Made by a program: the position numbers and the translations under genes. Under the pieces are notes generated by a model, which saw only the letters and a list, made by a program, of their open reading frames with translations, was not told where the DNA came from and did not search any database. Source: Acorus gramineus (Eukaryota > Streptophyta > Magnoliopsida > Acorales > Acoraceae). Taken from it: DNA of 64,000 nt. The stretch covers positions 10,362,509-10,426,508 of the forward strand of contig CM060848.1 in NCBI GenBank assembly GCA_030737835.1, given 5' to 3'. Below are positions 10,220 through 20,953 of the stretch, one piece after another (position 1 is the first letter of the stretch; each line of letters opens with the position of its first letter).

Positions 10220-13033
10220 TGTCACGCCCCAGGGCGGCCGTCCCCGGGACGTGGCAAGTGTATATATGATATCAGCAGTCTATACAGGAGGTCAATAATA
10301 TACTCTAAACAACACCAAAAATGACAACACAGACAAAAGCAGAGCTGACATGATATATATACACAAATAGCGGAAGCTAAAGACTGAGTCTGTAAATCAA
10401 AAACATATTATAGACTCGATACATAATCAACTGTCCTGTGAGAGCCAATATATACAATGACATCCAATATAATACAAACAGGTGCCCAAGCACATAATAT
10501 AATACGTACAATCAAAAAGGGATGCTGATGGCCTCTAACACTCGCGGGAACGTGGCGCTGCTCCGCTACTGTTGAAGTCCCTCGGGGAGCTCCTCCTTCA
10601 GATCCGACTCAGTGATAACTGGAGAAAAATATGCGAGGGGTGAGCCACACGCTCAGTGAATAGCACAACCCATGCATCACAATTCATATTAACATCAAAA
10701 ATTATTCAAAGCCTCAAAGTGGCAGGAACTACACAATCCAGTGGGTCGCTACAACGCCGACCCACCATACCCTCACCCTCACCCTCCAATAGGTGACATG
10801 GCTATGGGGATTGACTAGGCTGTTAATCACCCTTGGTCCACCGATAGTCTCTCCTCACTCCGTAGCTCGCCTGGTCTACTCCCACAATTCAGCACAGTCC
10901 GAAACCAAATCAGGAGGTGCCTACTGATGGGAGCCCTCTGTCAGGACGGCCTGTCTAACACTGGGGCAGTCTCTATACGGATCCAACGAAGGGAACAGAA
11001 ACAGCCTACCCACACGTATACGATCCAATCGGATCCGTCGGCAACATCTTCCTAACAATTTAAATGTCATGAATTCTTCAGAATTCCTCCAGGGCGCATA
11101 ACTACGATGCGGGGAAGCCTGTATTATAACCTCATGGTTATAATATTCACTAAGCATGCTCATTACCAATAACTCACATTTGATTTAAAATAAATTAAAC
11201 TAAATGGGACACATGCATAGGTCAAGGCTTCCTAGCATGAAAATATGGTATCAGGATGCATGGCTCATACACATATCCTAAGGGTGCAAGTCCCTAACAT
11301 ACAAGGTCTAGGGTGGCATGCATACTACATAACAATCATGCCTGCATGCATTACATATTATACAAGTTAATATTAAACTATGGTGCCCCAGGGGAGGACG
11401 ATACACGCCTAAAAGCACATACGCCTCCCTACTGGGTTGGATTGTCCCACTCACCAATACCTGGGTCGTCGCGTGACCGTCCGTCAAGATCTGCAAGACA
11501 GGGTATTTAACACGGTGAGTAAAATACACAAATACATACTAAATACATACAAAATACACTGAAAGTACCCAACACTCGGACAAGCGTACATACGGCCCGT
11601 ACGCACGCGAGCCCGAGTGCCCCGACTCACTCCCGCACCCCCGGGCAGCCATGCGCATGGCCACCCGCACGCGCACGCACGGGTGCGCACGCACGCACGC
11701 AAGCTCGAGCCCCGGGCGCACTGCCGCGCCCCAACCCGCGCACCCAGATGCGCTGCCCCGCCTCTGCCCGCACGCCCAGACCCGTCGCACGCCGCGCGCA
11801 CGCTCGCGCGTGCCCGCGCGCACTGCACGTCCAGCCCCGGGTGCATCCGCGCGCACTGCGCCCCAACGCAGCACCTCGCGCGCACAACCGCACGCACTGC
11901 GCCCCAGCGTAGCACCTCGCGCGCACGCCCGCTCGCCTCCCCGCGCACACCGCAAGCAACGCGCCCCTGCGCAGCGCTCCGCGCGCACGCCGTGCACTGC
12001 GCCCAGCGCACCCGACCGCATGGGCCCACCGAGCCCGACAGCACGCGCCCAGCGCGCCTGACCGCAGCTCGCCTGCCTGCGCCTGCCTGCCTGCGCGCGC
12101 AGGCTCGCGCGCACGCGCGCCGGTGAGCCCGCATGCACCCGAGCCAACCCTAACACCTCCAACAGCCCCCTCCAACCACCCAACAGCCATGCATAACCAA
12201 AAACACCTCCTAACATGCATCTAAACAAGAAAAGGAAGAAAAGAAACTCACCCAAGGAGAGGAAGAGAAGGGGAGGAGATCAGGTGCTCTTCGCACACCG
12301 ATTTGCCACCTCCAAGACCACCACCACCAAGATCTCCACTCAGCCAAGGAAGGGCTGAAAACAGGGGAGAAAAGAGGCTATGAGAGGGGGTCACACATGA
12401 GGGAACTCGAATCCGAGACCATGGATGGATAGATCGGGTCCTCACCTTTCTTTTCTCCTTCTAGGGTTTCTTGATCCAACACTTCTAGCTAGGTCATATG
12501 GAGGAAATAAAGAGGGGGAGAGAGAGGTTTGAAGTGGAGAAGATGATGAATAGTGGGGGGGGGGGGGGCACTATGTCTAGGCGTGGGCTTAAAGGGGGCC
12601 ACACCACACACACACCACTCACACACTCACACTTAAAGATTAATTAGGCTTAAGTGAGGTTTAGGTTAGGTTTAGGGGCACTTTGACTTGGGTCAACCCA
12701 ACCACACTAGAAGACAAAAGAGTTGACCAAGTCATGGGCCCACATTGACCAAGTCAAGTCTCCCAATGACTTTTCGCTCGGTCAAAACCCGGATACGATT
12801 CGGAACTGTAAAATTCTGAAACGTTACCGGAATTCGATGAAATTTTCGTGAGTGGCTTGAAATGGCACCAGGACACATAATATGCAGTTAGATTTTCAAT
12901 CGGAGTCCTCAAACTCAGGATGATAGCTAAAAGTCCAAGATTTAGCTATTCCGATCGAAAAACGAAAAAGCTGAAAAACTGCCAGAATGCTCCAATGGTT
13001 ACCAGAAGGCTAAAAAGTGACACATATATAACA
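10220..13033 (-). mobile_element. Solo LTR of a Ty3/Gypsy (Tekay/Del-like) family
   Basis: Minus-strand LTR of 2814 bp starting TGTTATATATGTGTCAC (at 13033) and ending CCCTGGGGCGTGACA (at 10220). It is flanked by a perfect 5-bp target duplication GGTTA (10215-10219 and 13034-13038), so element-internal recombination has left one LTR. It belongs to the same family as the LTRs at 46879-49522 and 52320-55465 but is diverged from them and lacks their doubled GGGGCCTTGCGAGGACAG segment. The centre (about 11580-12130) is extremely GC-rich with GCGC/CGCACG repeats. There is a G-run at 12549-12568. Confidence 0.88.
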
Positions 13034-13365
13034 GGTTATCAATGAACATTGGGTAGGTGTGTTATTTCCTCTCTTTCTTGTTACATTACAGTGGATTTCT
13101 TCTCCAATTCATTGTCCATATTTCATCCCTCACAATATTGCTAGTATATAACCAACCCCCATTAAGCATCTAATCATATTTTGATGCCTTTATCTCTTGT
13201 TGTATATGTCAACAATAGAGTAGTTGAATAACCAATAAAAACATATATGTATTTGTTCTCCTTTGTGATTGTTATTACCATTCGTTTAATTTTAGGCGTG
13301 ACTTCTAATTATATGTTTGTTGAAGGATACATTTCCCTTTGCATCTCTTGGACTCATCTATTATA

Positions 13366-13491
13366 AAAGGGTGAGAACCAAAAGATCTGAATAATATATT
13401 TATATGAAAATTGGCAAAGAACAAAGGGATATTTTCATCATGGTGCATTGTATGGTTTTGCTATGTAATAATTGATATGAATGAGTAGTTC
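13366..13491 (+). repeat. Right copy of the local host duplication
   Basis: Direct repeat of 9923-10055, about 80 percent alike by eye, ending exactly where the LTR fragment at 13492 begins. It shows the unoccupied form of that site at about 10055 (GAGTAGTTC followed by ATAGGAATG). Confidence 0.6.
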
Positions 13492-14571
13492 TGTTATATA
13501 TGTGTTACTTTTAACCTTCTGGTAACCGTTGGGACATTCCGGCAGTTTTTCGATTTTTTTTGTTTTTCGATCGGAACCGCTAAAATTTCAGGCTTTTAGC
13601 TATCACTCTGAGATGGAGGGCTCCGATTGAAAATCTAACTGCATATTATGTGTCCTGGTGCCATTCCAAGCCGCTCACGAAAATTTTGCCGAATTCCGGG
13701 ACGTTTCAGAATTTCGCAGTTCTGTGGCGTATCTGGGTTTTGACCGAGCGAGAAGTCATTGAGAGAGTTGACTCGGTCAAAGTGAGCCCATGACTTGGTC
13801 AACCCTTTTTGTTTTTTTGTGTGGTTGGGTTGACCCAAGTCAAAGCTCACTTAAATCACCCTAACCCTCTCTTAAACCTAATTAAACCTAGGTTAACACT
13901 AATTAGAGTGTGTTGACTTATTTAAGTGAGCTAAAAAGGTTGCCCTACACTATTCATCATCTTCTCAAATGCAATTTCTCTCTCCCCCTCTCTCAAAAAC
14001 CTTCATTTGAGCCACCTAGGGTGCTTGGACCTTAAAACCCAAAACATAGAAAGGTTAGATCCGGTCCCGATCTATCTACCGGTAGTTTCGGATTCAAATT
14101 CCGAGGTGTTTGACCCCCTCTCCCCCCCTCTTTTCTCCTCAGATTTTGGCCCTTCTTTGGCTAGGAGGAGATCTTGGTGGTGGAAGGCTTTGGGGAGGCA
14201 TTTCGGTGCAAGAGGAGCTTCTGGTTCCCTTCCTTTCCTCTCCTCAGATTTTGGCCCTTCTTTGGCTAGGAGCAGATCTTGGTGGTGGACGGTTTTGGGG
14301 AGGCAATTCGGTGCAAGAGGAGCTTCCGGTTCCCTTCCTTTCCTCTCCTTCCTTTGGGTAAGCACTCTTTCCTTCCTTTTCTTGTTTAGATGCTTGTTAG
14401 GGGGGGGGATTTGGGTGTTGGTGGCTGTGGGGGGGGGGGGGGTTGGTGGCTGTTGGAGGCCATTGGTGGCCGGATAGAGGAGGTAGGGTGGCTCGGGCAG
14501 GGTGGTTGGCTGTCTCGGGCAGGTTGGCAGCACAGGCAGCAGCACAGGCGGCAAGCAGAGCAGCTGGCAGG
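13492..14571 (+). mobile_element. LTR fragment of the same Gypsy family, plus orientation
   Basis: Begins TGTTATATATGTGTTAC, then follows the 5' third of the family LTR: TAACCGTTGG, the CACTATTCATCATC segment, and the TTTCTTGTTTAGATGCTTG segment that matches CTTTTCTTGCATAGATGAATG at about 52930. Similarity stops near 14571. A segment of about 110 bp is repeated within it (14135-14235 against 14245-14345, sharing CTCAGATTTTGGCCCTTCTTTGGCTA). Old and partial. Confidence 0.7.
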
Positions 14572-14691
14572 TATAATTAATGAACATCTGAATTGCTTGC
14601 TGGAACTATACGCCAAATCAATTCTAAGAGAATTATGGGTTGTAGAGTTGTTGCCATATCTTAATGTTGGACCTGCAAATATCATGGCAAG
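14572..14691. other. Short unassigned segment between two elements
   Basis: About 120 bp of balanced-composition DNA ending in CATGGCAAG, which is repeated right of the Copia element (19539-19547). Its continuation at 19548 shows the pre-insertion host sequence. No gene is assigned. Confidence 0.5.
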
Positions 14692-14807
14692 TGTTAGATT
14701 ATATGTGTCGCGTATTACACGCGTAACTCTTGTTTACTTGTATATAAAGGGATTAAACTCTAAGTAGAATACAAGGATTCCCATTATTTTATTTTTTTAT
14801 TCTAACA
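14692..14807 (+). repeat. 5' LTR of Copia family A copy 1
   Basis: TGTTAGATTATATGTG start and ATTCTAACA end, directly followed by the primer-binding site. Its 116 bp is exceptionally short for an element that still carries pol. Confidence 0.85.
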
Positions 14808-14849
14808 TGGTACCAGAGCCACCACCTCCAAAACCATAAAAACTTTTTT

Positions 14850-15780
14850 TTTTTGAATCCTTCATCGCCGTCGTCCGCAGTCACCGTTGCCGCCGCCGTC
14901 GTGCCCTTGCTGCTGCCCACGCGCTGTCCCTGCCTTGCCGCATGCATTGCCTTACCGTGCCGAGCACACCCTGCCCTGCCGTGCTCTGTCACGCGCACTG
15001 CCCTACCGCACCTCGTGCAGATCCGCATGATCCCAGGATTCTCAATATCTTGTATGCGCTACTCCTACCCGCACTTTCGCCAGTGTGTCCGCATTTCCTG
15101 CGTGATTGTGTGCGCGCTGTCAAGACGCGCAAACGCGTCCGCATTTCCCGATGCCTTGTCCCCGCCACCTTGTGCACGCGTTTTCGCCAGCTCGTGCAAG
15201 CGGTCGCGTAATCACCGCGCTCTTGTCCCGCACGCGGTCCCTGGATTTATGGGATTTGTCTTCGTGGGTGTTTTCCGCACCACCCGGGAGCGCCACCAGC
15301 GCCACGTGCCAGCGCCCACACCAGCGCCCACCGCCCTCTACCATGGCCCACCGTCCTCTACCGCCGCCAGTGACCGCCGGTTGCCGTCCATCACCATCGG
15401 CTGCCCTCTGACCATCTCTTGCAACCTCCGATCGCCCTCCGACCACCTCCAATCGGGCTCCATTGCCTCCGGTCGTGCTCCGGCAGACCTTGGCCACCTT
15501 AGGCAGCCCTCCTCCTCCTTCGGTCGCGCTGCGGCCGCCCTCGGCCACCTCGGGCAGCCCTCCACCGCCTTCGATCAAGCTCCGGCCGCCCTCTGCCGCC
15601 TCCAGTCGCCCTCCGACCGCACTCGGCCATCTCGGGCAGCCCTCCGTCACCTCCATCAGCGCTTTGACTGCCCTCGGTCACCTTTGGCATCACTCAATTG
15701 ACGTCGGCCGCCACCTCGGGTTCTTCAAAACACTAAATCATCCCTACATCACTATTTGGAGGTCCGATTAAGGTGCTCCA
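14850..15780 (+). other. GC-rich leader of Copia family A copy 1
   Basis: Cytosine-rich, codon-like repeats of CCGCC, CGGCCACCT and GCCCTCC give long overlapping open frames on both strands. The predicted proteins are compositionally biased with no family resemblance. It lies between primer site and pol where gag would be expected. Comparable GC-rich leaders occur in the other two Copia elements. Confidence 0.55.
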
Positions 15781-18700
15781 AGGGTCCGTTTCGATAGATT
15801 TTTCGTTCTCTACATCATCATTTGGTTTTTAGCCTAAAAGAAAATGTCTGCTATCAGTCCTCCTCAGACAAACCAATATTCTATGGTGTCTCGTCAGCCC
15901 ACTTCTTTTATCTATGAGGGCATCCTAGGGGCCGCTCCTGCTATGAAACGCCATAGACCGAAAGTCGAAGATCTGCCAAAAAGCTTCATTGACTGAAAAG
16001 ACGAGGACATCATCTGAATCTTGTTGCCGCTACGACTGCTACTTTGATTGGCTCAGTTTAGCCACACTCGGATAAGATTGACCTGATTTTGCAGTAGTCT
16101 CTTCCTGGTTCTTCTACTCCCTTTGCCTTGTCTTCTACTACGGGTACTTCTGCTTATTTGATCTTTGATTCTGGTGCCTCATATCACATGACGCTTGATA
16201 GTTCTGTCCTCACTGCATGCTAACCTGCACTCACACCTACTATACCTTTGATGCATACTGCTAATGGCTCTCCTTTAGTCATCACGTAGTGTGGATCAAT
16301 CACCAACACATCTCACCCTACTAGCCGCCTTTCATTACCATTTATTTTGCATGCTCCTGAGCTTTGCATGAATCTTGTGTCTATTAGTCGATTGTGTGAT
16401 TCTTGATTCACTGTTACCTTTAACTCTTCTAGGTGTTTTGTGTAGGATTAACGTTCAGGGCAGAGGATTGGTGTTAGTCGTAGGATTGATAGACTATATT
16501 ATGTGGAGTATCTTCATCTTCTAGTACCCGATCCCTCAGTTTTCTGTTGTACTATCACCTCTGATACTGACTTGTGGCATAAAAGGTTAGGTCATGTTTA
16601 TGAGTCTCGTCTTAAAGACCTTATTCAGTCTGGTGACTTGGGTCGTGTTTCATTTTCTCCTCTTTTTGTCTATGAGAGTTGTAGACTAGCCAAACCTGTT
16701 GCTACTCCATTCTAGTCTAGTAATCATCAGTCCTCTAGTCCATTTGAGCTAGGTCATTTTGATATCTGGGGTCTTTCTCATATCATGTCAAAGAGTGGTT
16801 TTTCGTATTATATGAGTTTTATTGATGAATATTCTTACTTTACCTATATTTGTTTATTGCGTCGTCGATTTGAGGTCCCAAAGATATATGAGGTCATTAC
16901 CACTATGATTTACACCCAGTTTCAAACTCGTATCAAGACCTTTAGGTCTGATTGTGCTCGATAATATATCTCTTCCACGATGCATTCTCTTCTTCAATCT
17001 CATGGCACTCTCTTCCAGCAATCCTGCCCTTATACTCATGAGCAAAATGGTGTTGCTAAAAGAAAACATCACCATATTCTTGACACTGCTCGTTCCCTCT
17101 TAATTTCTTCTTCAGTCCCCAGCACATTCTGGGCTAAGGCTGCTCTTCTGTCTATTCATCTTATCAATATTACTCCCTCATTTGTCCTCTCTGGTATAAC
17201 TCCTCATGAGCGCCTTTATTCCTCCAAACCTGATTATAGCAGACTTCGCACTTTTGGATGCACTTGTTTAGTGCTTCTCCCTCCTCATAAACGCACCAAG
17301 TTGATCGCTCGGTCAGTCAAGTCTGTATTCTTGAGAATTAGTTTCGAACACAAGGGATATCATTGCTACGATCCTCTTGGAGATCGCTTTTGGCTCGCTC
17401 ATCATGTGTCATTTGTCGAGGATGTTCCATATTTTTTTTCTACACCCACTGCATCCTCTCCTCCTGCGCCTTCTCCTGTTCATGCCTCTCCTATTGAGTC
17501 TCTACCTCTTCTCAGGCCATCTGTTTTGCTTGAGCCCGCTCCTAGCTCTACTCTCCCTGAGTCTCCTCTTGGCACTCCTACTGCTAACTCTCCTGGTTCT
17601 TCGTCTCCTCTTAGCACTCCTAGAGCCAACTCCCATTGTCCTTCTTGTTCTCCTCCTATTGTGCCTCCTCTTGCTCCTCCCGTAGATGACTCCACTGGTA
17701 CTCCGTCTTCCACAGCTGACGCACCTCTCTCTGATGTGTATCCTCGTCCCTCGACTCGCTACCCTCAGTGTGAGCGTCATCTACCTGCCCGCTTCAGTTT
17801 TGACTCTAGACCACCTGACCGATTTGGCTTTGCATTCGTGAGTACCTATTATCCTGAGTTCCAGGCCTATCTCACCGCTATACATGCCCATCGTGAGCCC
17901 CGATCTTATCGAGAGGCAGTCGAGTACCTTGAGTGGCAGCAGGCCATGGTAGAGGAGTTTCAGGCATTTGAGCAGACCCAGACTTGGGATGTTGTTCCCC
18001 TTCCGGATGGTGTTACTCCTATTAGCTGTAAATGGATTTCAAGATCAAGCATCGCTTGATGGTTCCATTGAACGACAGAAGGCTCGTCTTGTTGCCAGAG
18101 GTTTCACACAGGAGTATGATATTGACTACAAGGAGACCTTTGCTCCCGTTGCTCAGATTACTACTGTTCGCACCCTTCTCGCTGTTGCAGCTGTTCGTCG
18201 CTGACCTCTCTTTCAGATGCACGTGAAGAATGCTTTTCTTCACGGTGATTTATCTGAGGTTGTTTATATGCCGCCACCTCCAGGTCTCAACACTCCACTG
18301 CAGCATGTTTGTTGTCTTCGACGAGCTATATATGGTCTCAAATAGGCACCTCGGGCCTGGTTTGAGCGTTTTCACAGCGTTATTCTGGCAGCTGGTTTTG
18401 TTGAGAGCCTCCAAGACCAGTCTATGTTTGTGCGATCCTCATTAGCTGGGTAATCCTTCTTCTATATGTTGATGATATGATTATCACTGGCGATGACTCC
18501 GCCGGTATTACTCTGGTCAAGAATCACCTCAGTCAACGATTTCAGATCAAAGATCTCGGTACTCTTCGCTATTTTCTTGGTCTCGAGATTGCACAGAGTG
18601 ATCGTGACATTTTTCTTTCTCAACAGAAGTATACGGCTGACATTCTCAAGCGCGCTTCCCTCTCAAATACTCACAGTGCAGATACCCCTCTTGAGCTTCA

Positions 18701-19424
18701 TGTGAAGCTTCATCCTACAGATGGTGAGCTCCTCCCAGAACCAACTCGATACAGACAAATCGTTGGTCAGCTTGTGTATCTCTGCATCACCAGACCTGAC
18801 ATTGCTCATGCCATCAGTATTGTTAGTCAGTTTATCTTGACTTCTCGATCAGTGCATTATGGTGCTCTTATGCGTATTCTCATATATTTACGCGGTACTA
18901 CCACCAGATCGATCTATCCGTCGTCCTCTTCGACACTGGTTCTCAGGGCCTACACTGATGCTGATTGGGATGGAGATCCGACCACTAGACGGTCCACCAC
19001 TGGGTTCTGCATATTTCTTGGAGATTCCATCGTTTCTTGGCACAGCAAGAAACAGGAGGTTGTTTCACTATCCAGTACTAAGGCTGAGTATCGAGCCATG
19101 GCCATCACCACCAAGGAGATTGTTCATCTTAGACGTCTCTTGGTGGATCTAGGAGTTACTATGACTGGTCCTACTCCTCTTCATTGTGATAACCGCTCTG
19201 CTATTCAGATTGTCATCAATCCAGTTTTTCACGAGAAGACCAAACACATTGAGATCGATTCTCACTTTGTTCGTCAGCACTTTCTTGCAGGGGCAATATC
19301 GCTTCAGCATATTTCTTCTATCAAACAACTTGCTAATTTCTTTACAAAGTCACATCCAGTTCCTCGATTTCAGTTTCTTGTTCGCAAACTCACTTTGTAT
19401 GATCCACCGTGAGTTTGAGGGGGC

Positions 19425-19538
19425 TGTTAGATTATGTGTTATGTCATTATACGTGTAGTGTATTACACGTGTAACTCCTGTGTACTTTTATATAAAAGGA
19501 TTAAACTCTAAGTATAATACAAGGATTCCCATTATTTT
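19425..19538 (+). repeat. 3' LTR of Copia family A copy 1
   Basis: Preceded by the purine tract GAGTTTGAGGGGGC. It matches the 5' LTR through AAGGATTCCCATTATTTT, but the inner TGTG/CACGTG part is longer, nearer to the form in copy 2. The visible match ends at 19538, where CATGGCAAG begins. Confidence 0.75.
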
Positions 19539-19801
19539 CATGGCAAGTATTAACATCAAATGCATTAGTTTCATATATGAAAGGTGATGTATGTGTTAAT
19601 GTAAATTATTTTTTGTGGCACTCTATCCACTTTGATCAGTCATATGATATGAAGATTATTTCTTTCAGGGAACAATGAAGCTGGTCTCAGCTTAATCATC
19701 TATGACATGAATCGACATCTCTATAGAAATTAGTTCAGTTTTGATAATAAAGCACACGGTCCATCCAAATGTGTTCTTGGCCGAACTTGAAGAGATGATT
19801 G
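19539..19801. other. Host DNA between Copia copy 1 and the TRIM
   Basis: About 260 bp with no recognisable gene. A pyrimidine tract and AG (TTTCTTTCAG, near 19669) look like a splice acceptor, but the following stretch carries no usable frame. Confidence 0.35.
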
Positions 19802-20326
19802 TGTAACGCCCTAGGCTTACATAGTAAAAAATTATCCGCTTTGCTCCTAAATGGACTCACGATTTTAAAACGCGTCTTGGTGTGTAAGAGTTGTGCTTAC
19901 ATATAAGCATAGATCATCTCCTCCCATTAAGCGATGTGGGACTAAACACCAAACCCTCACCCTCACCCAATCCATGGGCCTCTTGGGACTGTTGGGCCTT
20001 CCCCTCAATGGGCCGGGCATCACAATCACCCCCCCTAATGGGACACACGTCCTCGTGTGGGGCCGCACCCACCATCTCGAAATGGACAAACTCTGATACC
20101 GATTGTAACGCCCCTGGTTTACACAGCAAGAAATTGTCCGCTTTGCCTCTAAATTGACTCACGGTTTTAAAACCCGTCTTGGTGTGTAAGAGTTGTGCTC
20201 ACATATAAGCACAGACTATTTTCTCCCATTAGGTGATGTGAGACTAAACACCAAACCCTCACCCTCACCCAATCCATGGGCCTCTTGGGACTGTTAGACC
20301 TCCCCCTCAATGGGCCGAGCGTCACA
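19802..20326 (-). mobile_element. TRIM (terminal-repeat retrotransposon in miniature)
   Basis: Two direct repeats of 223 bp (19802-20024 and 20104-20326; on the plus strand TGTAACGCC...GTCACA and close variants) surround only 79 bp. On the minus strand the 79 bp begins with GGTATCAGAGTTTGTCC, a Met-tRNA-type primer site, and ends with a TTAGGGGGGG purine tract, so the order is LTR, primer site, purine tract, LTR with no coding room. A perfect 5-bp target duplication GATTG flanks it (19797-19801, 20327-20331). The LTR contains the widespread plant TRIM motifs GTCCCACATCG, ACGCGTTTTAAAA and AAAGCGGA on the minus strand. It depends on other elements for movement. The repeats are roughly 90 percent alike, so it is fairly old. 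Confidence 0.85.
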
Positions 20327-20953
20327 GATTGTTGGTATGACATTATGTGGAATTCTATCTGTTGAAACGTGAACGATCCCAGATAATATATGGATATCAG
20401 TTCAGTTTAATAAATAAAGTATAACATGTAAACATAGCATCAATTAAAATATATTTTAGTTTGTAATAATAGGTGTTTAATTGAACCTTAAAAAAAAACT
20501 GGCCATAACACAGTGTGTGTGTTTGGCTATGGAAACTTCTACCTTATATTGTCACATGGTTAGAATTAATTTAGGACAATTCTAACCAATTTTTTATGGA
20601 AACTCACCCTCACCTAATCCATGGGCCTCTTGGGACTGTTGGACCTCCCTCTCAATGGGCCGGGCGTCACAGATTGTGGGTCTGACATTATGTGGAATTC
20701 TATCTGTTGAAACGTGAACGATCCCAGATAATATATGGATATCAGTTCAGTTTAATAAATAAAGTATAACATGTAAACATAGCATCAATTAAAATATATT
20801 TTAGTTTGTAATAATAGGTGTTTAATTGAACCTTAAAAAAAAAACTGGCCATAACACAGTGTGTGTGTTTTGCTATGGAAACTTCTACCTTATATTGTCA
20901 CATGGTTAGAATTAATTTAGGACAATTCTAACCAATTTTTTAAGTTGGCTGGT
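20264..20953. repeat. 345-bp tandem duplication, two units, including the TRIM end
   Basis: Unit 1 (about 20264-20608) runs from inside the right TRIM repeat (CAATCCATGGGCCTCTTGGG) through the target duplication into host DNA ending CTAACCAATTTTTT. Unit 2 (about 20609-20953) repeats all of this, including a second GGGCGTCACAGATTG. The copies differ at only a few positions, so the duplication is much younger than the TRIM. Confidence 0.85.

Larger units (their letters stand above)
14692..19538 (+). mobile_element. Ty1/Copia element with very short LTRs (family A, copy 1), broken
   Basis: 5' LTR 14692-14807 (116 bp, TGTTAG...TAACA, with a TATATAAAGG promoter box), then the Met-tRNA primer site TGGTACCAGAGCC at 14808-14820. 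A GC-rich leader covers about 14850-15780, and a short reading starts at 15843. The protease motif DSGASYHMT lies near 16170-16195, then the pre-integrase zinc region and integrase (about 16500-17450), reverse transcriptase (about 17960-18800, with YVDDMIITGDD) and RNase H (about 18940-19400, with YTDADW). The 3' LTR is 19425-19538. No gag domain with a CCHC knuckle is recognisable. The flanking repeat is CATGGCAAG on both sides. The coding part is broken in ten or more places and the LTRs are visibly diverged: an old fossil. Confidence 0.88.

Noticed and set aside
11484-12255. Several overlapping long open frames on both strands with Arg/Ala/Gly-rich products
   Set aside because: They lie in the GC-rich middle of the solo Gypsy LTR; repeats of GCGC/CGCACG remove stop codons in every frame. 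No protein family resemblance.
14853-15701. 282-codon frame, Pro/Ser/Ala-rich
   Set aside because: Low-complexity GC-rich leader of Copia copy 1, also open on the opposite strand; no gag-like core or zinc knuckle.
20025-20103. Possible tRNA-like match around the GGTATCAGAG text
   Set aside because: It is the complement of a tRNA 3' end used as a primer site of the TRIM, not a tRNA gene; no cloverleaf present. The same holds at 14808, 28695, 30928 and 49528.
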